A stretch of DNA of 64,000 nucleotides from Pezicula radicicola (lineage: Eukaryota > Ascomycota > Leotiomycetes > Helotiales > Dermateaceae). Position 1 is the first letter of the stretch; each line of letters opens with the position of its first letter. This document shows positions 44,661 through 60,116 of this stretch, piece by piece. Where the stretch lies: assembly GCA_003008705.1 (NCBI GenBank), contig PDUO01000106.1, positions 31,995 through 95,994 of the forward strand. Reading direction: 5' to 3'. Below the pieces are notes generated by a model. It did no database searches. It saw nothing but the letters and a program-made list of their open reading frames with translations, and was not told the origin of the DNA. The position numbers were made by a program, and so were the translations under genes.

Positions 44661-46080
44661 ATGTTGAAATCGAGAATCAGGTTGGGCGATGTAAGTCTTT
44701 CCTTTGATCAATTTGGGTCAAAACCCCTTTTTCTAACTATATTGGTTTTCCTTGTTTAATGTTGACATCGCTTTGAATGAGCTGACGAATAGAATGGGCG
44801 GGTACTGTCTCATTCCCTAGAGATCTTGACTCCGGTATTCCAATACTACGACGACCTCCCTTACATTCTTTCATTCGCTTCAACTTGCAAGTTTATATAC
44901 TTACTAATTCGTCAGCGGTTATTTGGGAAGTAGTTGCGCCGGGTATCGTATGTTTTGACGTTGCCTTGATGGCAGTAAGACACTCCTTTGCTTCACAGAC
45001 AAGACGACTTCAGAAAACAATAAGATACTAATTGTCACAGGTTCGGGCGAAAACACTTGTACTAAAAGCACTTCGAACCGGCGCCCTTCCCGTGATTCCA
45101 TCAATTGAAGCCCTGAGCGTGTTATCCCAAAAGCCGAACTGGCAAGAACTGAAAGAAGTTCTAAACATGCAACATCTGGTTCAATGTCTAGAATCTATGT
45201 TCCTTAACTCACAAGAGCTGGTCTACAATTTGGCCGGCTTTCGAATGCCTTACACAATTTGCAGAAACAGACCAGTTCACATTAAAGAGCATCTCTAGCA
45301 AGAGAGGTTTTACGGAGGAATGTATAGGATTTTACTAGCTGGTGCAACTGTGGCGCGAGGATCCTTGGAGCCTTATTTGGACGCCGAAAACAGCCTTAAT
45401 AACGATATGTTGCAGCATAATACTGGGAAGAAGGTTATTGAGTTTTTCAGAAATTCGCGGTGTATAATTTTGATGTTCTAGATGACAGCAAAATTGGGAA
45501 GCGGAGATATGAAGAGTATGAGAAGATGTTTGGTCCATCTGCTAGATGGATTGTTGAAGATGGAAGGGCGGCAAAAGTGGCCGTTGTTGTGGAAAATCAG
45601 CGAGATGGTTGGGCGAGAAACTCTGGGGAGAAAGGTTCTGTGCAGCAATTGATGAGCACGATCGTTGCATACGAGCATCTTGTATGCAGGTTCGTTAATG
45701 GTGATGGCAAGGCTCGGCATGGAAGACAAAACGTAGGGAGAGAGTCGATAGTCAAGGCTTATGGAGGGACAAGAAAGGTGTCGGCCGTTCTGTTAGGGGT
45801 GTTTCTGGTGGAAGAGATTTCGATGCCTGCAAGTGTTAGGGATGCCCGGAAAGGCTTCTTAGTAGCAAATCCACATCTAGGGCTGGAGGGAACCAAAGGT
45901 GGGGAGTTGGCGCTGAAAGTCGACATACCTTAGATTGTAGGTATGCTGAAGAAACATTCGAGAACTCCACCACTTCCTCACCCATGGGATGATCAGCAAG
46001 GTCTGCTTCCAACATTCGAGTTGTTCCTCTTTACGGTTAGGCGATATCTCGACGTGGGGTTCGAGGAATATAGGCTCTAA
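44661..46080 (+). pseudogene. F-box-like hypothetical protein, degenerate
   Basis: Pieces in shifting frames: a SLEILTPVFQYYDDLPYILS segment (near 44817) resembling an F-box start, SSAVIWEVVAPGIVCFDVAL, then after a GTAAGA..CACAG intron VRAKTLVLKALRTGALPVIP and NMQHLVQCLESMFLNSQELV. Later come RRYEEYEKMFGPSARWIVED, GWARNSGEKGSVQQLMST, AVLLGVFLVEEISMPASVRD and PPLPHPWDDQQ. The long conserved C-terminal region is typical of a fungal F-box/hypothetical family, but I cannot name it. Breaks include a TAG at 45296, a TAG at 45931 followed by continuing sequence, and at least two frameshifts. Confidence 0.4.
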
Positions 46081-46089
46081 ATGGATATA

Positions 46090-49000
46090 GGGAGCGTATA
46101 TTGGCAGGGAATCGGTTATGGCATTGTCTTTTGTTTTCCTAGTTGGGCCATTGCTAAGCGTTATGTGCCAGGGAGAGTATTATAGCATCTTCGACCGGTG
46201 CAATCCTAGTTTACTGGCCTAAAGGATAAACCCCGAGGCGGCAAGGAGCCGACGAAAGCAAAGTTGGATGTGGGTTTAATATGTTTTGATTGATTTATGG
46301 TACGAAAGTAACTACTCACTATTATCTAAGACGACTAGCAGCTAGCTACTTATATAATACCTCCCCAAGAGCTACGAAATTCCAATAGATCCTTTTGACT
46401 ATATACTTCCCCAGCGATAGTCAAGATCATGTCTACAGTAGTATTGGAGTTCTACTTGGGATACTCTGATTTAGAATTTATTACCTACTCTACTCCCTTT
46501 AATTGTTATCTTTGGGAGTATCTTTATTGTTGTAGTAACCCTATACCTAGTTGTCCTTAACTTCTCTTTGTTCTCTCTATCCTCGGCGAACATCCCTGTC
46601 CTTATATCTAGTGCCTATATCATAGTATTAACCCTATATACTTTATCGGGCTTCTGCTATATAGATTCTAGATTATATAGGGTTTACAATACCTTCCCTA
46701 GTATCTCTTGTAGATCCCCTACTACTAATATATTACTATTAGTAGTCTATATATCTAATCCCCCTATAATAGTACTTAAGGACTTTACGATAGATAAGGT
46801 CCTTGCCTACTTTAATAAGTTAACTACTAATATAACTTAGGAGTAGATAAGTGAAATAAATATATATATCTATATATATATATCTAACCTTTATTAATTA
46901 TATAACTACTACTACTTACTTTACTGTAAATAGAAGTATAACCTTAATACTCTAAGCTTATTTATTAAGATAATTCTAAGTCTTAAGCTTACTATTAATA
47001 ATACTAACTATCTCTCTAGTAATATTATAGGCTATAACCTAGAATTATCTACTAGCTACAATTATACTATTATCGTTATCTAATTCTTCTAGAGCTATCT
47101 TAAGAAAAAAGGAAAGATCGATGATTAGACCTATCGGGAATTCACTAAGTATACACAGATTATTATATAGTATCTCAACTAGATCGTGTTGTTCGGTAAA
47201 CCACGGCGTTGGGTAGGTGTTCTTTGACCTATTCAACGAGAGGCTTCAATATCTTATCTAATTTTTCCGTTAGAGCTTAAGCTCAACTATCTAGCTAGTA
47301 TACCTTCTTTAGGAATAGCTGAACAAGCGTATTCTACTTGCTGGCTGGGTGAGTAGAAACTAGCCTATAAGGCCGATATCCTTGTATAGCTGGATGATCC
47401 TATGAATGTGATACTAGTCGTAAAGGTTGAGCCGTTCATCAAGGAAGTTGTAACGACACCTATTCATATCTATAGCATCTGACTCAATTCTTGAATCTAT
47501 ATACACTGGGCGAATTTACCATTCTAGATCGGGGTACTATGTCGAGTTGTAAAATTGGCTTTCTAAATGAATTAGTGCTCTACCTTGGTCTTTCGTTTCT
47601 TCGAACAATAGCCCATTAGGAAAGGCCAGGATCTGCGGATCTATAAGTACGGAGAGATGGAGCGGAGTACAATGGACAAACTTACAGAGTAATTATAAAG
47701 AGTATACACCGAGATAGGTAGAGCCTTGTCAAAGCATCTCCATTCTATAGGAAAGATGCCTACTATATAGGCGCTTTGGTAGACGCCAGCCTCGGTAGCC
47801 GCTCTTGATCTTAAGTATCCACTACCTAGACTCTCGATAACTACTCCCTCTTAGATACGGTAGGGTGTAATAAGTCCAAACCCCGCCCTTCCCCTAAAGT
47901 ATATAAAGTATAGTATGTTAATAACTATCTTTAATACAGCGTAGGTAATGTATTTAACTAGAGCGGTTCGTCTCTTGTGCCCCTTACAGTAAGATATACT
48001 AACTCTAGACAAATAGGTAATATAAGCGATGTACTCTAGAATCTTATACTATATAATACGTTAGTATTAATATTTTTATTAAGTACTACCTCCCGCGGCG
48101 GGTGACTGCGAATACTTAGGCCATTATGTCCGGCTACGAACGCTGATACAACCTAATATAGGTGGCCTATCTAATAAGCTGATAGATCGATCCTGGCCGA
48201 CTACAAGAACTTATACTTGTATAGTCCTAGTCGGTTAATTAGTAGCTCCGCATCCACCGACTCGTTATATAGTAGAAGAAGTGGAAACGCTATTTTACAG
48301 GGACGACGATGAAATAGCCTTAGTACTATACCCTTAGCCGCGAGATTATTAGCGAAAGGCTCCGACAGAGAATCTTACTCTTAAGTAACTTTAAAAAACG
48401 TAGGATGTGGAACACCCTGTTAACGAGGTAGAACTACAGCTCTCTGACCTGAAGCTCGACTAGGACGTGGATACCACCTTAGACGTAGCCGATGGTATGC
48501 CCCTGACCTAGAAGCACCTAGTTAAGACGATAATAACACTCCTAGGCACGACCTTAGAGGAGTTTCGCCGGCGCAATACTACTATTAATATGGTTGTAGG
48601 AGTAGAGGTTCTGAGATATTACATCTTATATAGTGGCACTCGAGGGTTTCAGCAAGATACACGTAGTATTGTCCATTATAGAGCGTGTTTAGTAGGCACA
48701 AGGTCAACTTGGCCCGTTGCTTTAAGATACTGGGCTCCGAGACTTTATTTATAAAAAATAATAAAAAATGACTCTCTCTAATATTTCTGTCCGGCCTATG
48801 ATATCCCCCGATACATAAAATGACCAGGAATCTACCCACTTGATTGTCCCTCATGAATCTACGACTTAGTGTCCTCGCCGTAGCCAATTATCTCTTCTAC
48901 CGTTATGGTCTTAATCTTAGGGAACTTCGTATTCACCGCCTTGTCTATAAGGATATCGAATCGTCTGGCAATAACTTACTAGCCAAAGGAAGACAAGACG

Positions 49001-49240
49001 CCCTGCAGCGCAGCCTCTAGAAAGAAGGGGTACATGGGTGTATAGGACGGGAGCTCTGTGATTCCGCCTTTTTACAGTTTCTCGAGGGGTTATACGCAAC
49101 GGTGAATTTGACGCCTATTAGGCACATAGGTCGCGTGGTTAGTTTGAGATTATTTCTCTAGAGCCAGAACATATTATGGCAGTGCCTCTGAGGAGAAAAT
49201 GATCAAGGGGTGATCGAGACGTGGACGAATGAATAGAACT
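46090..49240. other. AT-rich decayed block, probably old repeat sequence
   Basis: About 3.1 kb rich in TAG/CTA/ATA with only short frames. From about 47.1 to 49.1 kb, patches of higher GC keep protein-like strings (for example minus 48917-49099), but none was identifiable. There is a TA-dinucleotide run at about 46861-46882. Old transposons are the likely source; no TIR or LTR was located. Confidence 0.45.
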
Positions 49241-49242
49241 GA

Positions 49243-49520
49243 CTAAGACGTACCTTTAGCTTCCTCGGCCAACTTGAGGATAGTATTCCATGTAGACTTG
49301 TCTCTATAGCAGTATGTCACATCCTCCCACTTATCCAGACCCAGAGTGATGATGACCTGTTCGTCCAAGGCGAAGGTTGCCACACACTGCTGGAGATTTC
49401 GGGGTAGCGAAACGGCTTCTATGCCAAGGATTCCATCTGACTTCGTCGTCCTGTACTCATACGATGCACAGCGCATCAACCCAGAGGAAACGATAGCCCA
49501 GTCTCGTCCAGAGGCATGTA
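49243..49520 (-). pseudogene. HET-domain (heterokaryon incompatibility) fragment
   Basis: One minus frame reads LGYRFLWVDALCIV at about 49503-49462, the hallmark of the HET domain (Y-L-W-V-D-x-L-C-I), followed by a stop. The next frame over carries the remaining protein-like sequence (LQQCVATFALDEQVIITLGL; DKWEDVTYCYRDKSTWNTIL). Only a few dozen codons survive, with a frameshift just after the motif. HET genes act in allorecognition cell death, so this is a second relic of that type besides the NLR at the window start. Confidence 0.4.
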
Positions 49521-49673
49521 GTTAGTGTATGGATGTTTAGCACTAATTGGGATAAATGAGAATGAGCGCTGCTTTCGCCCTAACCAAGAAGGGTCGTGAA
49601 TCGCGGTAGACAGACACGTGCTCCAAAATTACTGTATTCGGAGAATATCTGGAGAAACTTGGCAATGCGGGGT

Positions 49674-49838
49674 GTGGGGTGTGGGGTGTCATCGGGTATC
49701 AATGGAGTGGGAGTCAGGGAATGGAGGTTCTATGGTAGTTGTATTAGGCAGGTCGGCCGAAGGTGTGGCGTTCTATGATATTGTATTAGACAAGTGTGCC
49801 GATGATGTTGTATTAGGCAAGTGTGCCGAAGTCTGGTA
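49674..49838. repeat. Short minisatellites upstream of the sarcosine-oxidase-like gene
   Basis: Three GGGGTGT-type units at about 49674-49690, then about three degenerate 30-40-bp units built on TTGTATTAGGCAAGTGTGCC at 49740-49838. They lie 120-280 bp before the start codon, within the likely promoter. Confidence 0.7.
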
Positions 49839-49957
49839 AAACTAATCTAAGGCGTACCCCCTACCTAGTTCCTCCGATCCCGTGACTGGCAGATTAAAAA
49901 GGCTTGCATCTCTCTCAGGACACCGAGTACATCTTACATCGCTAACCGCTTTCCAAG

Positions 49958-51336
49958 ATGGCTTCGGGCTCCCCGTCCTATCTCATTGTCGGAGCCGGTG
50001 TGTTTGGCGTGTCGACGGCATACCATCTCATCAAGAAGTACCCCAATGCGTCGGTGACTCTGGTTGACCGAGATGCCTTCGATGCCGAGAGTCGCGTGGC
50101 GGCCTCATGGGATTGGAACAAAGTGGTGCGCGCCGACTACGACGACATCGATTACTGCCAACTGGCCCTCGAAGCACAGGACATCTTCCATTCGGATCCG
50201 CTGTGGAAGCCCTTCTTCCACGAGACCGGCATCTACTGGATGTGTCGCAGCGACTACGCGCAGGATGTTGTCGACAACTACAAGAAGCTCGGCCGGGCTG
50301 CTGATTTGTCTGCGGTGCCCATCGAAGAGGCTCGCAAGATGTATGGCGGCCTGTTCGAAGACGCTGATTACACCGGCGTCAAGGAGGTCCTCGTCAACAA
50401 GACGAGCGGTTGGGGCGCCGCTGGAGATTGTTTGCGAGCCGTTACGCGCAAAGCTCTCGACCTTGGCGCCAAGTATGTGACGGCTGAAGTTGCGACGTTG
50501 CAGTTCGACACCAGCGGTCGCTGCAATGGAGTCAAGACGGCAAACGGACAAGTATTGACGGCTTCGCATGTCATCCTTTGCACCGGAGCATTCACACCAA
50601 AACTACTGGAGTTGAGTGCTGAGATCAATGGCTTGTCCAGTCTTCGAGCTGGGCCGAGAATCCTTGCAGGTGGCATCACGACAGGCATGACGAAACTTGA
50701 TGACAAGTCATACGAGAGGTTTGCTGCTATGCCCGTGGGTGTCCAAGGGTACACTGCAGCACAAGGTCCCTTCATTGGCAGTCTGCCGCCGACCAAAGAC
50801 AAAGAACTCAAGTGGTGGGGTGAAAAGATATTCAAAAACACTCAAGAAGTCTTGCCCGGCCGCTTCATTTCAATGCCGCCTCCGGAGCGAGACTACGCTC
50901 AGTGGAAAGTCTCTGAGAAACTCAAAGAGGACATAAACCACGCGAACAGGGTCTTCTACGGGAAGAAAGGCGCAAACTGGAGGATGGAGAAACATCGTAT
51001 CTGCTGGTAGGTGATATGCACACCCATAACTGAAATGTACCATAGACTGACCTTTTTGCAAAAAGGGACGCCTTCACCACCAGCTCGGACTTCATCATCT
51101 CACCACATACAGCTTCGCAAGGGCTATATGTCGCAACTTGTGGTTCGTTCCACGGCTGGAAATTCTTCCCTGTCCTCGGCAAGTATGTAGTGCAAATGCT
51201 GGAGGGTTCGCTGTCTCCCAAATTGAGAGGGAAATGGGCTTGGGATAGGGAGCGGCCAGATCCAGCGCTGAATCCGGACTGGCCAAGGTGGGAGATGAAA
51301 GATTTGTTAGATCCAGTCACAACTCCGAAGCTGTAA
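49958..51336 (+). CDS. FAD-dependent sarcosine-oxidase/fructosyl-amino-acid-oxidase family enzyme, intact
   Basis: Exons 49958-51006 and 51066-51336 with a 59-bp intron (GTAGGT..AAAAAG); the junction rebuilds HRICWDAF, giving 439 aa. N-terminal FAD-binding YLIVGAGVFGVSTAYHL (GxGxxG at residues 12-17), RVAASWDWNKVVRADYDD, GWGAAGDCLRAVTRKA, a second dinucleotide strand ASHVILCTGAFTPKLL, then the conserved KHRICWDA block, whose Cys is the covalent flavin site in fungal relatives, and GSFHGWKFFPVLGKYVV. The family oxidises secondary amines: sarcosine, pipecolate, saccharopine or fructosyl amino acids. No peroxisomal SKL end (it ends TPKL). Beside the Rieske and dimethylglycine-oxidase-like genes, sarcosine to glycine plus formaldehyde and peroxide is the best guess (inference). 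Confidence 0.88.
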
Positions 51337-51843
51337 TGAATGAATCACCTCATGATCCTGCTGCATATTTTGTAAGCTTTTCTCAATGGGATGGCGTGGG
51401 AACCTCCCCGTGGAGTTGCGGATAATGGATAAAGTGACCTGATTTGGCCTTGCCGAGGTGCATTCCATACATCGGTAAGGGAAAGGTGTAATGCCAGCAC
51501 GTTCATACGACACTTCTCAACTGGTGCCAGAGTAGGTAAGACTTTGGTTCTGCTATCCTGTGTCGATATGCGCATCGTTTTCCCCCATTTGGTTGTATAA
51601 CTTCACGGAGACTTGACTCCGTGATATGATAACTACCGGTACGGAAAGATTCGTCTGCCAGAGCCCTGTTCCTTTACAGGAAAGGGCAGCCATTGCCGCG
51701 TTCTGGATGGATAGATATGAGCAGTCGTGTGCACCCGACAAGGCCCAACATCGACCCTTTTCATTGAACGGTTACGTCGTTTGGAAGCCTCATTCTTACT
51801 GTGACATCGATTCGTTTTTGATGAGAAATTTGGAAGACCGGAC
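51337..51843. other. Intergenic; promoter of the dehydratase gene
   Basis: No coding signal recognised between the two tandem genes. A 13-bp hyphenated inverted repeat around 51604-51622 (ACGGAGTCAAGTCTCCGT-like) is visible. Confidence 0.4.
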
Positions 51844-53002
51844 ATGGACCTCCCGAAGCCGTGGGTTTCAACCCCTCTGATCGAGAGTCGGGCCCTTTCA
51901 GAAGCAGCAAAGTGGTATGTCACACAGTCGCGACTCTCCCTTGCGTCGTCCACTGTCCTCTTGTGCAACATGCCTTGGACCCTCTCATTCGTGATAACGG
52001 ATTCTAAATCGTAGAAGCAGAGTTTTCCTGAAACTCGACAATCTACAGCCCGCTGGATCGTTCAAGTCCCGCGGCATCGGGAACTATGTCATGCGCCGAG
52101 CTGCTGAACGTGAAGAGTCTGCCTCTCCAATACACTTTTATGTTGCATCGGGAGGCAACGCAGGCATTGCCTGCGTCCATGCAGCCAGATTAGTCGGATT
52201 TCCGGCGACGGTGGTGATTCCCACGAGTGCAAAACCTGCCATGGTCGCAAAGCTGTGGGCCATGGGAGCCACACAAGTCATCCAGCATGGAGCCAATATT
52301 GCAGAAGCCCAGGAATACGTCCAAACAAGGCTCTTGCCCAACGATCCCAATGGTATTTTCGTGCCACCGTTTGATCACCCTGACATCTGGGAAGGAAACG
52401 CCACGGCGATGAGAGAGGTTGCAGAGCAGCTTGGTGGAAAGCCAGACGTTGTTGTCTGCAGCGTCGGAGGGGGAGGTTTGTTGAACGGCATTATGCAAGC
52501 GATTGATGAAGAGAACTGGCACGACGACGTGCAAGTCCTGGCAATGGAAACAGAAGGTGCCGACTCGTTGAATCAATCTCTCTCCGCAGGGAAGATCATA
52601 AGGCTTCCTCGCACTACCTCTCAGGCCACGAGCCTTGGAGTCGTGCAGGTCTCGCAGAAGACTTTTGAGTACGCCCAGCGCCCGAACGTCACGAGCATCG
52701 TTTTCTCCGATGCGGAAGCCGCGCGCGGTTGCTGCATATTGGCAGAGCAGGAAAGGATAATGGTTGAGCTCACGGTCGGGGTTAACGTGCCGGTTTGCTA
52801 CGATGGGGTTTTACAGAGAGTTTTGGGATCTCGAAAAACTCTTAGCCCTTCGAGCAAAGTTGTCATCGTTGTGTGTGGCGGGAACGACATCTCGCTTGAG
52901 ATGCTCATGGCCTGGCGCCAGGCGATGTTGGCGGAGGAGAATATAACGCACAGCATAGTCAATGCTATGCCGGCGACGGGGTCTACCAAAGTAGCTGCTT
53001 GA
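51844..53002 (+). CDS. PLP-dependent serine/threonine dehydratase (catabolic), intact
   Basis: Exons 51844-51911 and 52021-53002, 349 aa. The 109-bp intron ends in GCAG; the donor that keeps the frame is GTGGTA at 51912, since the better-looking GTATGT four bases on would create a stop, so the donor is a little uncertain. Motifs: PLIESRALS; PLP-binding Lys38 in LQPAGSFKSRG; ASGGNAGIA; cofactor-phosphate loop VGGGGLLNG; near the end VVIVVCGGNDISLEM. This is fold-type II, CHA1-like: L-serine to pyruvate or L-threonine to 2-oxobutyrate plus ammonia. In this island it would turn serine made from glycine and a one-carbon unit into pyruvate (inference). Confidence 0.88.
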
Positions 53003-54239
53003 ATCGATAGGTGTAGCTCGGCTTTTTGATATACTCTCCCATCTCGCATGATGGCAACAACTAAACCTTTCATTCTTTGAAATTGGTATTGCGGTCGTTG
53101 ACTTATTTGTTTTGTCAAAGAGCCATCTAGTAGAATTACTGCAACGACTTTATAGTCCCAAAAATGTAACCATTGTTTTGTCGCTCGTAGGAAAGAAATC
53201 GAGATCTTGATTGATGAAGTCGCTTGAAAATATAGCTCCTTCTAATAAAATAAACCTTTCGTAGATGTATTGAGTCAGGGAACCCTTCCTTACCATGGTT
53301 ATTTCTGTGCATGAGTAGATTCTGTTAAAGGAGGTATAGTTTTTGCTACAGATAGTATGGAAGTAGAAATTATTCATATACTTTTGGGTACAAAAACTAT
53401 TATATTGCGAGCGGCTCTGCCGAGATTCACAAGTACAACAGGCTTTTGGGTCCGGGTGCTCAGAAGGTCTCTAATACTCTACTGCCATTGGTCCCTGTCT
53501 TAATTTAGCCTTATAAGGTTCTTCGAAACGATGTTCGCTTACCCTTATAAGTATAAGTTGAACCCTGGCTATACGAGAGCTATAAAATCACCGACTTTAC
53601 TCCGGTATCCCTTCACCTAGCATTAGTCGCCTAGCGTATTTACAAGGGTAAGTGAACATGTTTTAAAGAATCTCATAGGTTAAATTAATTAAGGACGAAT
53701 ATTAGCAGAGTATTAGGGCCTAAATACGCTATGCAACTAATGATAGAGAGGTTGTTGAGGTATACTGTAGCCTAATAATTAAGGGATTAAAAATAACCGA
53801 GGACTTTCTATAGATTTATATGGTTATTTTTCACCTATCTATACCGGAGTACACCAAAAAAAAATCAAGGAAAATCCTGGGATCCGGTATGAGAGGATTC
53901 CGGTAATCCTCATATAAAAGGCCAGCGTAGCTGGATTCGACGGGTATAACCAGGATTCGGGTATAACCAAGTCCGGTATAGCCAGGTTGGACCCCGCTAC
54001 CGGACGAGGGGATAGTAGTTTTATATGTTTTTTTAAATTTCCAATGTAGAGTGCAAAAGCAGTAATAATAAAACGTTAAACAAATGTAATAAAAGCTGGC
54101 TAGTAAGGATTTCAATGATATACATCCATTTGTACTTTGTAGCGTTAAATAAAAGATGTGTCGTATAAAATGCTCGCTTATAAACAAACCACTTAAGCTT
54201 TCAAAACTAGCCCCCAAACCAACTGAGCTTAAATCAACA
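53003..54239. other. AT-rich spacer with GGGTATAACCA minisatellite
   Basis: From about 53400 the sequence is AT-shifted and gene-free. At 53942-53990 three degenerate 16-17-bp units (GGGTATAACCAGGATTC; GGGTATAACCAAGTCC; GGTATAGCCAGGTTGG) follow each other. This is the only RIP-like interruption inside the catabolic island. Confidence 0.55.
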
Positions 54240-55526
54240 TCACCAAACCAGACTTTCCTGGTTGGTTTGACAGGCAAGGCCAGAGCAGAAGTCAATATCT
54301 TTTCTAGTCACCGATGCACTGGTGGGCAGATTTTGCCGGGCCGGCCAAATCTCCTGCTTAGAGGTCTCTTCTCTCTTGCGGTGCTCTGTGACGTTCTCCC
54401 GAACGAGCTTCTGGAAGTAGAGTGGTCCCTTTTCCATGGTTGGATGCATTTCACCGTTGATGAAAACGCCGGCGTTGATGTTCTTCTGAGCCAGATCGCA
54501 CAGAGCTTTATCTTCGGTCATGATACGCTTATAGATCTGGTTGATCAGTTGGAAGTCTTCGTCAGACGATTTCTTGTTGCGGAAAACTTCGTAACGAATC
54601 AATGAGCTTTTGGGTCCACGAGGAACAAATCTCTGAGTGAAGAAGAAGTGAGGTCTGTCGAAAATCAGCAATGATCAACGATTATAGGCTGAGAATACTC
54701 ACGAGACATTCATAGAGGCATTCGGCCAGTAGTAAGTGGCACAGACTGTCAGGCCCTTTGCCCTCTGTTCAGCGGTGGTTGCCCCATTGTGTTGAATCCA
54801 GGCACCTTGAACGTTGACACCATAAGAGGCGAGATCCGCCACGGCCGGAATATCAGGATGCGTTGTTTTGCAGTGATAGCACTCGTTGTAATTGTCGGCG
54901 GCGACCTTCCAGTTGTATGCAGCCTCGATCTCCCAGGTGTGGTCGAACTCGTAATCGTCAAAGTTGAACTGCTTAAGCCTTTCTTGCGTGTCAACGCCCT
55001 CGAAATCCTCTTGCCAGGCAACCTCGGGCTTCTGCTCTCCGTCCAGGTTGATCCAGATGAATCCATTTGTGTCGATGTGGACGTGAATAGGGAACAGGCC
55101 ATTCTGGCTCTTGTCGAATCCAGGCAAATCTTGGTATCCGGGGGCCTTGCTCATTTTGCCGTCAAGGCCATAGGCCCAGCCATGGTAACGACAAGCCAAG
55201 ATTCTTGCCGTGCCTTTCTCGCCTTCCACAACTGGATAGGCACGATGTCTACAGATGTTGTGAAATCCATTGATGTTTCCATTGCGGTCTCGGGCAATGA
55301 CGATGTCAAAGCCGGCAATCTCATAGCGTAGCCAGGCACCCGCCTCTTTGAGCCGATTCTGGTGCGTAGTGAGAAGCCACTTTCTTGAAAAGATGGCTCG
55401 TCTCTCGAGCTCATACATCTCTTGGGAGGTATACCATGGTGCAGGCAAAGCTCGCACGGAGGCCTTTTCATCAGTCACAGTGCTGGAGCCGCCAAGGCCA
55501 AGGTAATTCAGGACTGCTAGTGCCAT
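54240..55526 (-). CDS. Rieske [2Fe-2S] aromatic-ring-hydroxylase-type oxygenase, choline/glycine-betaine monooxygenase-like, intact
   Basis: Exons 55526-54703 and 54654-54240 with a 48-bp intron (GTGAGT..GACAG), 412 aa; the start is the first ATG (MALAVLNYLGLGG). The Rieske cluster ligands C-x-H..C-x2-H are Cys92/His94 (NICRHRAYP) and Cys112/His115 (ILACRYHGW). Mononuclear iron ligands lie in DNYNECYHCKTTHP (His218, His223). The spacing and the N-terminal WYTSQEMYELERRAIF match the plant choline monooxygenase and bacterial GbcA group, which hydroxylate quaternary or tertiary N-methyl compounds. It needs an electron-donating reductase, which is not encoded in the window. It is divergent from the dimethylglycine-oxidase-like gene across 609 bp. 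Glycine betaine to dimethylglycine plus formaldehyde is the role suggested by the neighbours (inference); carnitine or proline betaine are alternatives. Confidence 0.9.
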
Positions 55527-58610
<3,084 letters not shown>

Positions 58611-59039
58611 TTGCACATTGTTGATATCAACCGTGCACACAGAAATGGACGGCGAAGTTGGCAGAAGCAGATCTAATCATGTGATTTGGAAGGAGTCGAA
58701 ATGCTCTTTATTGTCTTGTCGAGGGTGTTCTAGACATATGTATCTGCAAATCATAAGTTTGGAAGCGTTGACAATTATACCATCGACCGATGATTCGTTT
58801 TTCTCAGAGTACTTTCGCTTGAGCACTCATAGAAGACAGGTAGGATTCGTCCAGTCAACGGTCTTCTATCGTCTATAAACGACTATATTATCCACCGGCA
58901 CAATGAGGACTCCAGAAGCGCCAACTTCCGTCTCCAAAGCGACAGATCATCCAGAAGCGCTTCCATCATCTCAGCTCCGAACGCGTTCAAAAAGGACAAA
59001 AGACAATCGTGAATCTGGGCACAAATAATTCAATCACCT
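58611..59039. other. 3' flank of the catabolic island, no gene
   Basis: No recognised coding sequence. It ends at the sharp transition into AT-rich DNA near 59040-59100. Confidence 0.5.
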
Positions 59040-60070
59040 CTTTGCAATTGCTGTTATTTTGAATGCGCTCAAATAAGGCGAAGAACACTTATATAATCGG
59101 TTCCTAGAATTATTCACTACTTATATAATCACGACCACTTCCTTTAAATTAGTATATCTTTATTAATATTAGTCTAAACAGCTTTATTTTTTAAAGAGTA
59201 GGAGGAAATATAAGATAGTAGAGTACTCTACTAACCTGATTTAAACTAGTAAAAGTAGTAAATAATTATAGGAACTAATTATATAAGTATAAACTAATAG
59301 AAAAATATTATTTATAGTTATATATATATATTAAATATAGTCTAGAGATCTAATATTTTATAATAAGAACTATAATATTAAAGAGTATATAATATATTAT
59401 ATAATATAACTTTAGAAACTTAAGTAATAAGAGATCTAATAGTTTTAATTAATTCTTTTATACTATATACTCTTTTTAATTAAAAGATTTTAAAAATACT
59501 TATAGTTTATAATATATATATTTAATTATTTAAAAGAAGATAATTTATAAAGTTTAAGAGATTCTCTTTATTAAAGAAACTAAAGAATATTATTTTAAAC
59601 TTTAAAAAAGTATAAAAAAGAAACTTTTAAAATAGATAATCTTATTTTAAAAGAATATATCTAATAAAAATAATATTAAGAATAATTATTCTTAAAATAT
59701 ATAATAGAATAAAGTTTTAAAAAAAGATCTTTTAAAAAATAATCTTTTAATAATTTATTTAGTTCTCTTTTATAATAAGAGTTTAGTTAGATATTATAAT
59801 TTAACTTTTAATCTAAAATAAGATTTTTTAAATAATTTAAAAGAAGAATAATTAAACTAACTTAATAGATTTAAATTTATATAATATTTTAATAAATTAA
59901 TATAATATTTTAATAAATTAATATAATATTTTAATAAATTAATATAATATTTTAATAAATTAATATAATATTTTAATAAATTAATATAATATTTATTTAT
60001 AACTTTATAGAGTATTAAAAAAGAGTTTTTAAAAATAAGATATTTTTATTATTATACTATAAAGCACCTA
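59040..60070. other. AT-rich RIP-like block with 21-bp tandem repeat
   Basis: Extremely AT-rich, gene-free block. At 59881-59994 the unit ATAATATTTTAATAAATTAA (plus T, 21 bp) is repeated five times perfectly, plus a partial copy. Confidence 0.8.
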
Positions 60071-60116
60071 AGTTAAAATACTAAGTGGTTGAATTCGCCC
60101 TAGTAACCCCCGTACG

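Noticed and set aside
50105..50841. Minus-strand frames of about 155 codons opposite the sarcosine-oxidase-like gene
   Set aside because: Antisense shadows in GC-rich coding DNA.
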